Shown one piece after another: positions 11,683 through 23,339 of a stretch of DNA of 64,000 bases. Each line of letters starts with the position of its first letter. The stretch's first letter is position 1. The notes below the pieces were generated by a model. That model saw only the letters and a program-made list of their open reading frames with translations, had not been told where the DNA came from and did no database searches. Origin of the DNA: Chionis minor (Eukaryota; Chordata; Aves; Charadriiformes; Chionididae); the NCBI GenBank assembly GCA_013398295.1, contig VZSF01006560.1, forward strand, positions 434,001 to 498,000, in the 5' to 3' direction. Both the position numbers and the translations under genes were made by a program.

Positions 11683-14600
11683 GCAGGCAGGGGAGCCGGC
11701 TGCCCGCTCTCGGGGTGCGGGCGAGGGGCTGCCCCAGCCCGTGCCCCCCAGGGAGGAGGAGTGCCACGTGGCCGGGACCGCGGTGGTTGGTCCGGCATGG
11801 CCGCACTGGCAGCGGCGTCTCTGGCGCGTACGAAGTTCCCCCTCTGCGAAATCACTTCAGGCTGCCAAGCAGTCACGAGAAATATAAGCCCGCGCGGGGT
11901 TGCCATGGAGCGGGGCTCGGCTGCGGGAGCCCGAAGCCGATTCCTTCGGCAAACGCGTTTGCTGACTGTGGCTCTGCCGGCACCTCGTTTCCCCGGCTTC
12001 TCCTGCCCCAGCTCCTCGGTGGTGGCGAGGGATTACAACACGCGCGGTGGTCCCAGCGGATCCTTATCTCCGCGGACAGCCCTTTCCTGGTGGCACCAGG
12101 GCCCCGCTCCGTGCCAGAAAGCCCCACGGGGCTCTCAGGCTCAGAGTGCCCTGCAGGGACGGTGCCCCCTCGCCACAGTGACGCCATCTCCTCAAGGCCA
12201 TGGGCAGGCAGCAGGAGCGGTGGCTTTGGTGGCATTTGCCCTGCAGGTACTGGGCGGCGAAGGCACGGGCTGTCCCCACACACACCGCCCCCGCCCCAGC
12301 TGGATGGGTGACATCCCCAAGCTCCCACGGGCGCTGGCACGTGCTGGCCAGGGGAGAGCCTGGCCTTCTCAGCACTCTGCTGGCCAGCAACACGGACACG
12401 GGGCTCGGCCATGAGCCGGCCCCCAACACCCCCCAGAGAAACCTCAGAGCCTGGAGGGGTCCCCCAGCCCGAGACCAGCAGTGGCCAGCAGCACAGCATA
12501 CGGCCTGCCGGGAGATGACCCGTGGTGTCCCCATCCCCAGACCTGTCCTGGGGACCGTGGGACCCGTTCCTCAAAGCCTGGAAGGGGTTTGGGGCAGGAA
12601 AGGCATTCCCCGGGCATTTTTCATTGGATAACCCACAGTGCCGAACTGCCGAAGCAAGTGGAGTTTCTAACTACAAAGAGGCTTTTGACATTGGAAAGGT
12701 TAATGTGGGAGAGAGATCCGTCTCCTTCACAAAGCTCCATTTGCTGGAGGCACCAGGTTAAGACCTTAATTATTCACCTGTTGGAGATGTGCCTTTCCAT
12801 TACGGCATGAGACCGGGGCAGGGATGTGCAGGCAGGAGGGAGGAAAGCCCATGGCATTGGGCAGCCCTGGAGCCCGGCCGGGCTGGGGAGCACGGGGGGA
12901 TCCAATTAAAAGCCGGGGGTGAAGGCAGGTGACTGTGGGGGGGAAGCTCTCCAAGGGGCCAGATTTCAGAGCAGCCCTCCTTTCCCCCACTGCCGCTCCC
13001 TCCCGCTGCTCCCTCCCGGCTCAGAGCGGCAGGCTCAGCAGCACGGCACGCTCGCCGTCTCCCGCAGCCACCGCTGCGGCGCAGGCGGCCGCCGGCATCC
13101 CCAGCAACCGCATCCCCCTGGCTTTGCAAACGCACCGGCATGGCCTCTGAGAACTGCCACCCTCGGGAAGAGCCCCCGCGCCCCAGCCTCCTGGCAGGAC
13201 CTCCCCGGGAGAGTGAGGGGGGGGTCCCCAGCCCTGGCGATGCTGCAGCCCTTCCACCCGAGCTGCAGCAATGCAGCCAGGCGGAGGATAACACTTTGCA
13301 CAGGCTCCTGGGCTGCCTCAGACATCCAGACTCCCCTCCCAAAAATCCTGGAGAGACAAGCCGTGGAAAAAAGCAAAATACCGGGTCTGCTCAGTGAGGC
13401 CTATCAGAAATTAGGGCTGCATTCCCGCTTCCTCACTAAGAGTAACAACCCACCCGACGGACCGCTTTTCCACTGACGGCTTTGCTGTGCCTCCTGCACT
13501 CATCAGCGGATTAAGCTGTTAGCAGGAGGCTGAGAAGTTAAAGAGGGAATATTGTATTTCAGTTCATGCGATCTTTAAGCGTTTCTCCGAGTAGCAGCCT
13601 GGCTTTTTGTTGGGTCCCCCCCCCAACCCCCCCTGCTGCACTTTGTTTGGGGTTTTTTAACAAATTGAAGTGTAAGAGTCAAACCGCTCCTGCCTCTGGC
13701 AGGGATGCCGAGCCGCCGGCCGCTCGGCGGTGCTCCCGGCAGAGCTGCCTGGCTGGCACTCTCCGGCGCCTGCTGCCAGCAGACCAACCAGCCACAACCA
13801 GCTTCATACCTCTGAGCGGCCAAGAGTTGCACAAAATGGATTAAGGGGGCCCAGAAATAACACGTTTTGAGTTGCCGCAAAACAAAATCACCCTTTTTGT
13901 GTTGTTAAAAAGGGGAAAAGGACTTGGCAGGAGAAAGGCAGGTATCAAGTGAAAAACCCTGATTTTCTTTCTGTAGCAATGCAGGTACCACGTGAATCAT
14001 CGCCGTCCTCAATATGTAAATAGAGGTTAGCAGGCTTCCTCAGCAGAAGCCCATATAATTGAGGGACCGATGCAACTATCCACGTCAAACCTTCACCATC
14101 CTTCTCTCCAAGAGCCCTCTCAAGGATTCTTCCGCCGGAGAGGAAGGGATCGCCTGGCACCTGCACGCACCCAGCTGTGCCTTTCTTGAAACCTATTGCG
14201 AAAGCCAGGACTGGGGAAGAGCGCAGGGGAGTGAGGAGGAGAGGTAGGGTTCCTCAAGATTTCCACGAAGGAAATGGCTAATATCCATGATCTCATGGCC
14301 TCCTGACACTGTAGCTTCCCAGGATAATCTGATCTTGTGCTGGAGCACTGGGGACTTTGCGGAAGCAGCTTTCGGGCTTCATTGAGAAGTCAGTAACCCA
14401 GTTGTAAGCAGAGGCTCGTACAGTAGTAATGGGGAGAGACGTCAGCGGCCAGCCCGGGACCGCCTCCCGCTCCGAGTTATAAAGCAGGCATGTGACAGCA
14501 GCCAGGGCTGGAGCCTTCCCTGCAGTTTCATCAGAGGTTAAGGTACAAGCACAACACACACTTACAACTTCAGGCACTTCTCAAGCAAACGCATGCAAAT

Positions 14601-16187
14601 CAGAGCTGGGGGGGGGGGACGGACGGACACTTTTTTCCTTTTTTTTTTCCCCTGTTCTTTTTACCCCAGCCTTTAAGCCCTCCGCGCACGTGGGGGCAGA
14701 GAGGAAATGCAATTATCAGAAGCAGGCGCGGGGCAGGGGAGCAAACTGCAGGCTGCACGCCGCTACCGCGGGAACCTGCAGCGGGCTGCACAGATCCCCT
14801 TGCTGCTCTTCCCATCCTGCACCCGCAGGCATCGGACCAGCAGGAACCCTGTGTGCGTCCCGGCTCTGCTCCCCGCGACACAGTGCACGTATGTGAGGGG
14901 GAGAGAAAAAGAGTTCAAGCACAGCAAACCGCATTTTAAGAGATGCCATAAAAATGGTCTTATTTCGCCACAGGCCATTTCGCGGTCCCCAATTTTGCAG
15001 GGGATGTTCACAACATGGTGGTTTTGCACCAGAACCAGAGAAAGATGACAATTCTCAGGACATGTTTGTTTTTTTTTTTCCCCTTAGCAGTCCCTTTTTG
15101 GAATAAGATTCCTAGATTGGCATGTCAAATGCTGACCAAAAAAGTGAAACGAAACAAGCCTTGAGATACATTCTGCAATCGCACGAGCTTTTCATGTCAT
15201 GTGAAGCATGTGGAGAACAGGCAGGTTATTGCAGGGAAGTGGAGCCAGGAACTTTCACCTGCCCGGGGAGCCACGGGGCTGCGGGGAGCTGCAGCCTTCC
15301 TGCCATACTGCCTAGGGACGGCATCCCACGCAACCAGCCTCCTCTTCTCTCACCGACAGTTCCCTCAGCAATAATAAATCCGTCCAAATCAGAAAACGCA
15401 AACCGCTTACAAAATCTTCTTGGCCCACTTCTCACCCTTCCTGACCCTTCTGCTGCAATCAACCTGTCAGCAGCTCTTCCTTAACGACCGAAGCTACCAC
15501 CTCCCCCTTGCTCTGCCCCCAGCAAACCGCCTGGGTCCCATGCCAAGCCGGAGCGCTCTGGAGCACCCGGTGCATGCGAGGAGAGGCGCCGGGACCACAT
15601 CAATCTAGCTGGTGGCAAGACCTGCCTGGTTCTGTCTGGCACACGCACCGGGGGCAAATCTGATTTACCAAGTCTTGAGACCTTATTTGTTTTGAACCCA
15701 AACAGCAGGATTAGTCCCCGTTCCTGTTCCCCACACACACGCTCCTGCTGTTTGCAATCCCGAAGCTAAACTGGTGAGAGAGCAAGGGTTGGGATGAATG
15801 TGCTAGCTTCACAATCGAAGCTGTTTTGTAATCTGTGGTTATGAAAGTGAAGGGCTGGAGGGATGATATATAACTACAGAAAACTCTTCCCACTTGCACC
15901 AGCCTCATCAATCCAGCTGCGAAATGCGCGGTTGTGCTCCAGATCAGTCACGGCTCTTTGCTACTGCCGGGCTTATTGTATAGCGCCTCTCTTCCACCCC
16001 CCAAAATGGAAAAGCATGCAAGCCCTATAGCCAGCACGGCTCGCTCTCGTGATCGTGCGGGAGCTGCCAAGGAACCTTAATCTGATTTTAATACTCAGCT
16101 CCGTCCAAAAGGGAGCCCATCCAGATTTTGGGAGCCGCTGACTCGCAGCGCTGAGACCCCTCTCCCTGCCAACACACTCCCCCCCCC

Positions 16188-17017
16188 NNNNNNNNNNNNN
16201 NNNNNNNNNNNNNNNNNNNNNNNNNNNNNNNNNNNNNNNNNNNNNNNNNNNNNNNNNNNNNNNNNNNNNNNNNNNNNNNNNNNNNNNNNNNNNNNNNNNN
16301 NNNNNNNNNNNNNNNNNNNNNNNNNNNNNNNNNNNNNNNNNNNNNNNNNNNNNNNNNNNNNNNNNNNNNNNNNNNNNNNNNNNNNNNNNNNNNNNNNNNN
16401 NNNNNNNNNNNNNNNNNNNNNNNNNNNNNNNNNNNNNNNNNNNNNNNNNNNNNNNNNNNNNNNNNNNNNNNNNNNNNNNNNNNNNNNNNNNNNNNNNNNN
16501 NNNNNNNNNNNNNNNNNNNNNNNNNNNNNNNNNNNNNNNNNNNNNNNNNNNNNNNNNNNNNNNNNNNNNNNNNNNNNNNNNNNNNNNNNNNNNNNNNNNN
16601 NNNNNNNNNNNNNNNNNNNNNNNNNNNNNNNNNNNNNNNNNNNNNNNNNNNNNNNNNNNNNNNNNNNNNNNNNNNNNNNNNNNNNNNNNNNNNNNNNNNN
16701 NNNNNNNNNNNNNNNNNNNNNNNNNNNNNNNNNNNNNNNNNNNNNNNNNNNNNNNNNNNNNNNNNNNNNNNNNNNNNNNNNNNNNNNNNNNNNNNNNNNN
16801 NNNNNNNNNNNNNNNNNNNNNNNNNNNNNNNNNNNNNNNNNNNNNNNNNNNNNNNNNNNNNNNNNNNNNNNNNNNNNNNNNNNNNNNNNNNNNNNNNNNN
16901 NNNNNNNNNNNNNNNNNNNNNNNNNNNNNNNNNNNNNNNNNNNNNNNNNNNNNNNNNNNNNNNNNNNNNNNNNNNNNNNNNNNNNNNNNNNNNNNNNNNN
17001 NNNNNNNNNNNNNNNNN
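16188..17017. other. Assembly gap (830 N)
   Basis: A run of N that begins after a poly-C tract and ends at a tandem array. The flanks suggest either GC-rich or repeat-rich missing sequence. Confidence 0.98.
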
Positions 17018-17758
17018 GCTTGAAGCGCCCCTGTGGGGGCTTTAGAAGTGCCAGCCCTTAAAAGTGGGGGCTGCCAGCATCACTGGGCGCCGCTCGACAG
17101 GCCCTAGGTCGCCCCGAGTTGGGATATATAAACCCTGAGGCTTTATAGCTATAAACTTCCTATAGATTTTCTATATATACATATCTAAAGTTGAGATCTA
17201 TAAAGCCACGTCAGGCTGAGGGTCACATCCAGGCTCGGTGGGGGTTCACCCACCGTTGTGGAGCGCCCCGTGGGGCTGGCAGCCACGCGTGGGGCACCAG
17301 CACCTGCCCACAGGACACGCACCCACCCGGGGCACCCGCTTAAAGCACCGCTGTCAGCACTTTAGAAGTGCCAGCCCTTAAAAGTGGGGGCTGCCAGCAT
17401 CACTGGGTGCTGCTCGACAGGCCCTAGATCACCCCAAACTGAGATATATAAACCCCGAAAGCAGCGTGTTGCACTGAGGGTCACATCCAGGCTGGGGGGG
17501 GACACCCATCGTTGCAGAGTGCTTCATGGGGCTTGCAGCTACGCATAGGACACAAGCACCTTCCTGCAGGACATGTGCCCACCCAGGGCACCTGCTTTAA
17601 GCAGTGCCACGCAGATCTTAGAAGAGCCAGCCATTAAAATTGGGGGCACCCAGCATCACGGGACACGAATCAACAGTCCCTACACCACCCCACATTGAGA
17701 TATATAAACCCTGAGGGCAGCGTCTTGACCCGATGGTCACTTCCAGGCTCGGGGGGGT
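17018..17758. repeat. Satellite-like tandem array, about 257-bp unit, nearly three copies
   Basis: The block TTAGAAGTGCCAGCCCTTAA recurs at about 17042 and 17362 and, diverged, at 17618. Each copy is followed by CAGCATCAC, a GATATATAAACCC block (17123, 17443, 17699) and a GGTCAC(A/T)TCCAGGCT block. The spacing is about 320 then 257 bp. The first copy carries an extra AT-rich insert of roughly 65-75 bp (about 17141-17215). The left edge is the gap, so more copies may be missing. Confidence 0.85.
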
Positions 17759-20700
17759 CTGCACTGGAGTGGGACCAGGTAGCTGGGAGCAAAAAGTAAC
17801 ACGGAGCGAAAGGTCTTCCGATTCCCCTCATTTTTGACTCAGCGCTCATCCTGCTGTTGCTGCGAGTGTCTTGATGTCACACACGTCAATTTTCTGTCTG
17901 GGGTTTTGAGGCGTGTGCTAAAAGCCCTTTCAGAAATAATTAATGATGGGACCAAAATTCTCATGAATGTTCTATTTACTTACCCGTAGCAATTACATGG
18001 GAAAGAGCAGGGCTTGGCACTGCAGCCTGAATTAGCTGATACACAACCAACCAAGTAGCAACACCTGCAGCCTAATGGCTCCAGGTCCTCAAATCCCCTC
18101 AGATGGCTCAGATGAGCCTGTGGGATACTTCTGCGCATAAACAGCTGATGAAGCAAAGCCTTGTGGAATGATCTAGGTGGAGAGCACTGTGCTGGGCTCT
18201 GATGGGTGAGCAGAAGGTGCTTCTTCCTCGGTTCGGAAAGGTTTGCTGCCCCTCTGTGTTCTCGCCTGGCTTTATTTCACCGGCAGAGCTGTTTCCAGCC
18301 ACTCGAACACCCTCCGGCCTCCCCTTGGTCTGGGATGTGCTGGGAATGCAATGCAGCGCAGCAACACTGGGTTTCCCCGATGACCCCAAGCCTTGCACCA
18401 AAAGAAGATGTCAGCGTGTGTTACATCACACGGCTGAGGAGAGCTGGGGGCAGGGGCGGATCCGCCGCTGGGGTGGGACAAAGCCCACCCCAGAGAGAAG
18501 CTGCCGCCAACTCTTCCTCATTGCTACGGCACTTTATTACTAATTACTGTTAGAAAGTGCTGAAACAGTTGCCCAAAGTGCTTTGGAGCTGCTCCACCAG
18601 CAATGAAACTTCTTTTCCCGTGGGTGGGAGGCCTGGGCCCAGAAGCGCATCGGCCGGGATGCGGAGCTGTAGCTGGCAGCAGGCACGGCACAGAGTGTGG
18701 CACGGCCAGGCTGCGTTGCAGGGAGAGGAAAGGCCCGGGGATGGAAATTCCCTTGTTCTGGGGCACGTGCAATTCCTTGCAGACCAAGACTCACATTCCC
18801 AGCTGACTGTGCTGCCTGGTGACCTGGAATGTGTTCCCCGCCAGTCCCTCCTTTGCAGAAGATGCAACTTCAGAACGCTGCGGAGAGAGGAGGCGAGCTC
18901 AGAGCAGGAGGGGTGTTTGCCCCATCAGGGGAAGCAGCAGGACTCGAAGGCCTCACCATAAAAGTACTCTTTTGAGCGGAATTTGTTGCACAAAAGGCGA
19001 GATTCTCGCTTGAGTATCTCGTGATTTCCTTCATACCAGTTGTACTCAAATAGGAAGTAACCCATTCACGGGAATTACTCATGAAAGGTTGCTCTAAAGT
19101 CAAGCCGTGCACAGCAGTGCGTTTCAACAACACCTTTTCCCTTCAGGTGTGTGTGCAAGCACAGTTCCTCCCTCCTTGCTTTCTAACCCAAGAAGATGAG
19201 CCCTTTCCAGTCCCCAGCAGTCGGCAGCCTGCGGGCCATGGGGTGCCCACCCCAGCAGCAGTGAGCCGCACAGCCCAGAGGCGCCGGAGGAGCACAAGGA
19301 AAGCTGAGCCCAGCCTGGATTGCCCATTTTCTCCCCTGGACAGAGAGGGGTTAAGATTTCTTTCAGCCAAGTGGGCAAAACTGGGTGGGATGTTGGGGTC
19401 AGGCTGCCCTTGTGCCGGGAGAGAGCCAGAGGACAGCAGAGATGGAGCAAAATGGGGACATCTCGGAGGAGTGGACTTGCTGCTGCTCCTGGGTTTCACT
19501 GGGATCCCAGAGGACGAAGTACAGTTGCTTACGTGGCTGCAGGTTGCTGTTAACTTGCTCCGACTTCTGCTCCTGACTGCTCTGGACTTTTGCACAGTCC
19601 AAGCATTTTTCTGTGCCTTTGGTATTTTTTTCACCTATAGAACAGAGATCACACCACTTCCCTGTGCCCTGGAGCTTCTGGGGGGATTGGTTGAATAAAG
19701 CTCCATGAAAAGGGCTTCGAAAGCACCAGGAGAGAGGCGAAGGAGGACAAGATGTTATAGCTGGTATTGTCCACGTCTCCTTAGAAGTCAGTCATGTGTC
19801 AACCTCAGAAATACCCACGGTGGGTAGAGAGGGCATCCGATCCATGGTACTTCAGTGCAACGGTGTGAACGGGACGCTATATTCCCTGTGCACACGCACC
19901 CGTCTCTGCCGGCACACAGAGCAACTGCGGTTTCGGTAGGTGCTCATGGCTTTCCTCCTAAACCAGAACCTGAGCTCTGCGAGCCCGCGGACTGCCAGAG
20001 CTCCGGCCGCTGCTGCTTTTTGTATTTATGTACTCAAAGAGGCGGCAGCCCCAATCGGGCAGAAATAAGCCCCCCCTGCCACGTGCCCACCCCTCGCCTG
20101 CCAACCCTGGCTGAGCCGGAGCGCTCCGCAGCACTGAGCCGGCGCTGCAGCCAGCTGCGGCAACACGATGCTGAGCCCGGAGGGGCTGGGAATAGTATTA
20201 CCAAGGTAAAACATAACAGGAAAAGTCTGCAAATGCCCTTTCAAAACAGCAGAGAGCAAGTCATGTCATTAGGCCAGCGGTCAGGAGGGGACACGGGTTT
20301 GAAGGTACCCTTAGCCTACCAAAGGCCAAATGTGGGACAGGGGCAGGAGCCAATGAGCGGGGCTGGACAGGAGACACCCCGCACTGTGCAAACTCCCGCC
20401 GTTGGTTTCATGTTGCAGCTGCCCCTGTTTGTGGATGGGAAAATGTTGTAAGGACCGGGCAGCGGGAGCCGTGAGAGGCAGCGGCAAATGGGGCTCCTCT
20501 GCGTTACAACATCCTCAGCCTCCGGTGGGTCCTCGCCAGCCCCCCCGTGTTGTGTCACCCTCTTCTCGGCACTAAAATTAAACGTGGCCCCAAGGGGAAT
20601 TTGCAGGGCAGCCAGGACGGCCGGTCCGGTGGCCACTCTGGCTGGGGACCCGGGGGGAGGGGGGCTCTGTGCTGGCTGGGGCTCTCTGGGTGGGCGGTTG

Positions 20701-21037
20701 GGTAAGCTGGGCGATGCCGAAGGGCAAGGTGTCCCCGTGGCTCTCCCAAAGTCCTCCCCTACAGCAGTCTTCATTCATGTGGGCTGCTAATTGGAGGCCC
20801 TGCTCCCCACGGGGCAGCGGTGGTTAGCAGTGCTGTGTCCCCGGGTTTCACCAAGTTTCTCTGCTTGGCTCCTCTCCACGAGCTCTGCTTTTGTTTTCCC
20901 TCAGCCCCACTCGTTACTCAGCTCAGCCTTGTCCTTCACCTGAAGTCACCAAGCGCGGGGACCTAGCATCAATTTTCCTCCACGCTTTCCGTGCCTGGTG
21001 GCTCCTGATCAGCCATGTTCACCTAGGAGCTCCTGCT

Positions 21038-21064
21038 TCCTCCTCCTCCTCCTCCTCCTCCTCC
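21038..21064. repeat. (TCC)9 microsatellite
   Basis: Nine exact tandem TCC units. Confidence 0.9.
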
Positions 21065-23329
21065 TTGGTTTGTGACTTGAGCACTTGGTGATGCTCAACA
21101 ATCAGCAAGGAGTGAGCCTCTGGAAATGCACTGCTGGGCGATGTGGCCCCTCGCACCCCACAAGCCTGGGTGAAAACTGCCCCTCCATTCTCAGTCTGAC
21201 ATACTCTTTGCCACAGGGCTGAAGATGTGGCCTCTTGGGCTGGAAGAGAAATTAAAGAAAAAAAAGAGTGGCTTCAGAGGACAAGCGGGTGCTGGCTGGG
21301 CTCCTGGCTCTGAGCTCCAGCTCGTCCAGGGAGCAGGGCTGTGGCTGTGCTTGTTCAGAGGTTGCCATTCCTGCTCCAGCGTCCCCCAGGCATCACTGGG
21401 GACTGACACTCCACCGTGCCAGCAAAGCCCCTTGTGCAGGCTCATGTGGGCACCGTGTCTGCCTGTGCTGTGGCAGAGACCCCCCAGTCCCCTCTTAGAA
21501 AGCAGCTGGCAGAGGGTCCCTTCCCACCTCCCGCCACCAAACTCAGCTCAATGCAGCTCTCTTTCCCCGGAGCAGAGACAGGCACTTGGACTGCTCTGGC
21601 TCCGGCAGAGGAGCTCGCGGGCAGCACTGAGGGCTGAGGGGATGGACATACGCAGGGTGATGTTGTACAGGGCTCCAGCCCACCCGATTCTGCAGCTGGC
21701 TCCTCTCCAAAACTGCAGCCTTGTACATGCCGTGGAACTTAAGCCATGCGGTTACTGCAGAGGAAACCTATGAAGAGAGAAATGTGATGGCAAAGGGGTA
21801 AGAAGGGGGTTGTGGATGAGCTATTGAAACAGATGGGAATTTCCCGGAGCAAGCAGCAGAGGCCAGGCAGCACGGTGGATGGTGGGGAAGGCTCCTGCAC
21901 GATGGCTCATGGTGCCCACCAGCTGTGTGGGCTGAGCGAGGAGACCAGGATGCCCATTGCCTCCTTATGGCGTTTTCAGTGACTCATTTGCCTGCGGGAA
22001 GCAGCAGACCCGCAGCAGCTGAAGCAGCCTGTCCTCCTCCCCGGGCTGCTCCGGCGCAGAGGGGCCAGCCGGCCCCTTCTGCCTGGGGATGAGAGCCTGG
22101 CAGCAGCCCGCGGCGCTCGGCTCACCCCGTACCTCACGTTATCTGGGGGGAAAAACCCCCTGTCAGAGACCCTGCACCGCTCTTTCTGCACTGCCTGACA
22201 CCCCGCCGCAGAGACACAAGCCTTCCCCTTGCGGTTTTGCTGGCAGTGTCCCCACATGCTGCCCCAGAGGCAGCCTGGCACGCTGGCACCGGCCAGCCAT
22301 CGCGTGCGGGGACCAAAGGGAGCCGCACCATATGGCATGTGTCCCTCGCGCTTACTCTTTCGCTCTGGCTGGACTTGGCTTCCCCACCGCACCGTGCCAC
22401 TGGTGGCTCTCACACTGCGCTGACAGCGTTTGTCACAGCACATCCGTGTCACCCTGCTGTCCCCCTGTCAGGCTGCCTCTGGTCCTGGTGGTGCTGCTTG
22501 ACCTTCCTTCCCTGCCTGGGCCTGGCTGGATGGCGCTGGGAGCTGGGGTGTCTCATTCCCGGGAGGAGCGAGGGGCAGGGGGAAGGCTGGCCAAACCCCG
22601 ACCGGCCTCATCCTCCTCTGCTGACCGTGGCCCCGAGCAGGGCGACTCCTCCTGCCTTTCCTGGGGGCTTCTTGGAGTGTGGGTGTTGCTGTCGCTGTTT
22701 TCTCTTCCTCTTTCTCTTTAACTGCCTCCTCCCAGAGACCTGCCACCATCCCCAGAGCTGGTCCCAACCCCCTGAACCAGCAGAGCGGGCCAAGGGGGCG
22801 AGCAGCACAGGGAGCTGCTTTGGATCCCCACACTGCCAAGCCAGGACTGGCTGTTCCTCAGGCAGCCGTTGCTGGCAGGGATGTCCATGGGCATCTCCCC
22901 ACCCCGTGGCTCCCAGCCCAGGGTGATGGCCAGCCAGGATGCCCCCGTCTGTCCTCAGGCCCCCATCCCACAGCACCCCCTCCGCACCACCCCTGCCCTC
23001 CTCACCAGCTCTCTTCAGAGCATCCCCCACAGCGAGGAGAGTGGGGAAAGGGCTGGTTGTCAGTTCCCGGCTCCCCGTCACTGCAGGCACTGGTGTCAGA
23101 GCAGAAACCCCTCCGCTGGCGTCCCCTCCTGCTTCCCTTGCCAGCCTGGTGAGTGGAGCCGTCCGCAGCACTTTGGGGATGGAGCCCATGGGCTCGATGG
23201 GGCTGGAGGTTGGGGTTCCGATCAACGGGCACCGGCGCATCTCCTGGCTCCGTGCAGACACGGCTCTGCTGTTCCTCAGCACCTCGGCACCATGTCCCCA
23301 GGCAGGAGACACTTCAGCTCCCGCCAGCG

Positions 23330-23339
23330 CTATAAATAA
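23330..23339. promoter_or_regulatory. MEF2-type site / TATA-like element
   Basis: CTATAAATAA matches YTAWWWWTAR. No gene start is recognisable next to it, so it is listed as a motif only. Confidence 0.2.

Larger units (their letters stand above)
1..16187. other. Gene-free GC-rich region left of the gap
   Basis: Apart from the motifs and simple repeats listed separately I see no exon with a recognisable protein family. Open frames up to 431 codons (for example minus strand 4218-5513) have GC-biased, low-complexity translations and no domain. By mammalian synteny this could be intron 1 or upstream flank of PPARGC1B, but no PPARGC1B coding exon was found. Confidence 0.5.

Noticed and set aside
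17100..17210. Promoter in the tandem array
   Set aside because: The TATATAAA block recurs in each repeat unit and no transcript features follow, so it is treated as part of the repeat.
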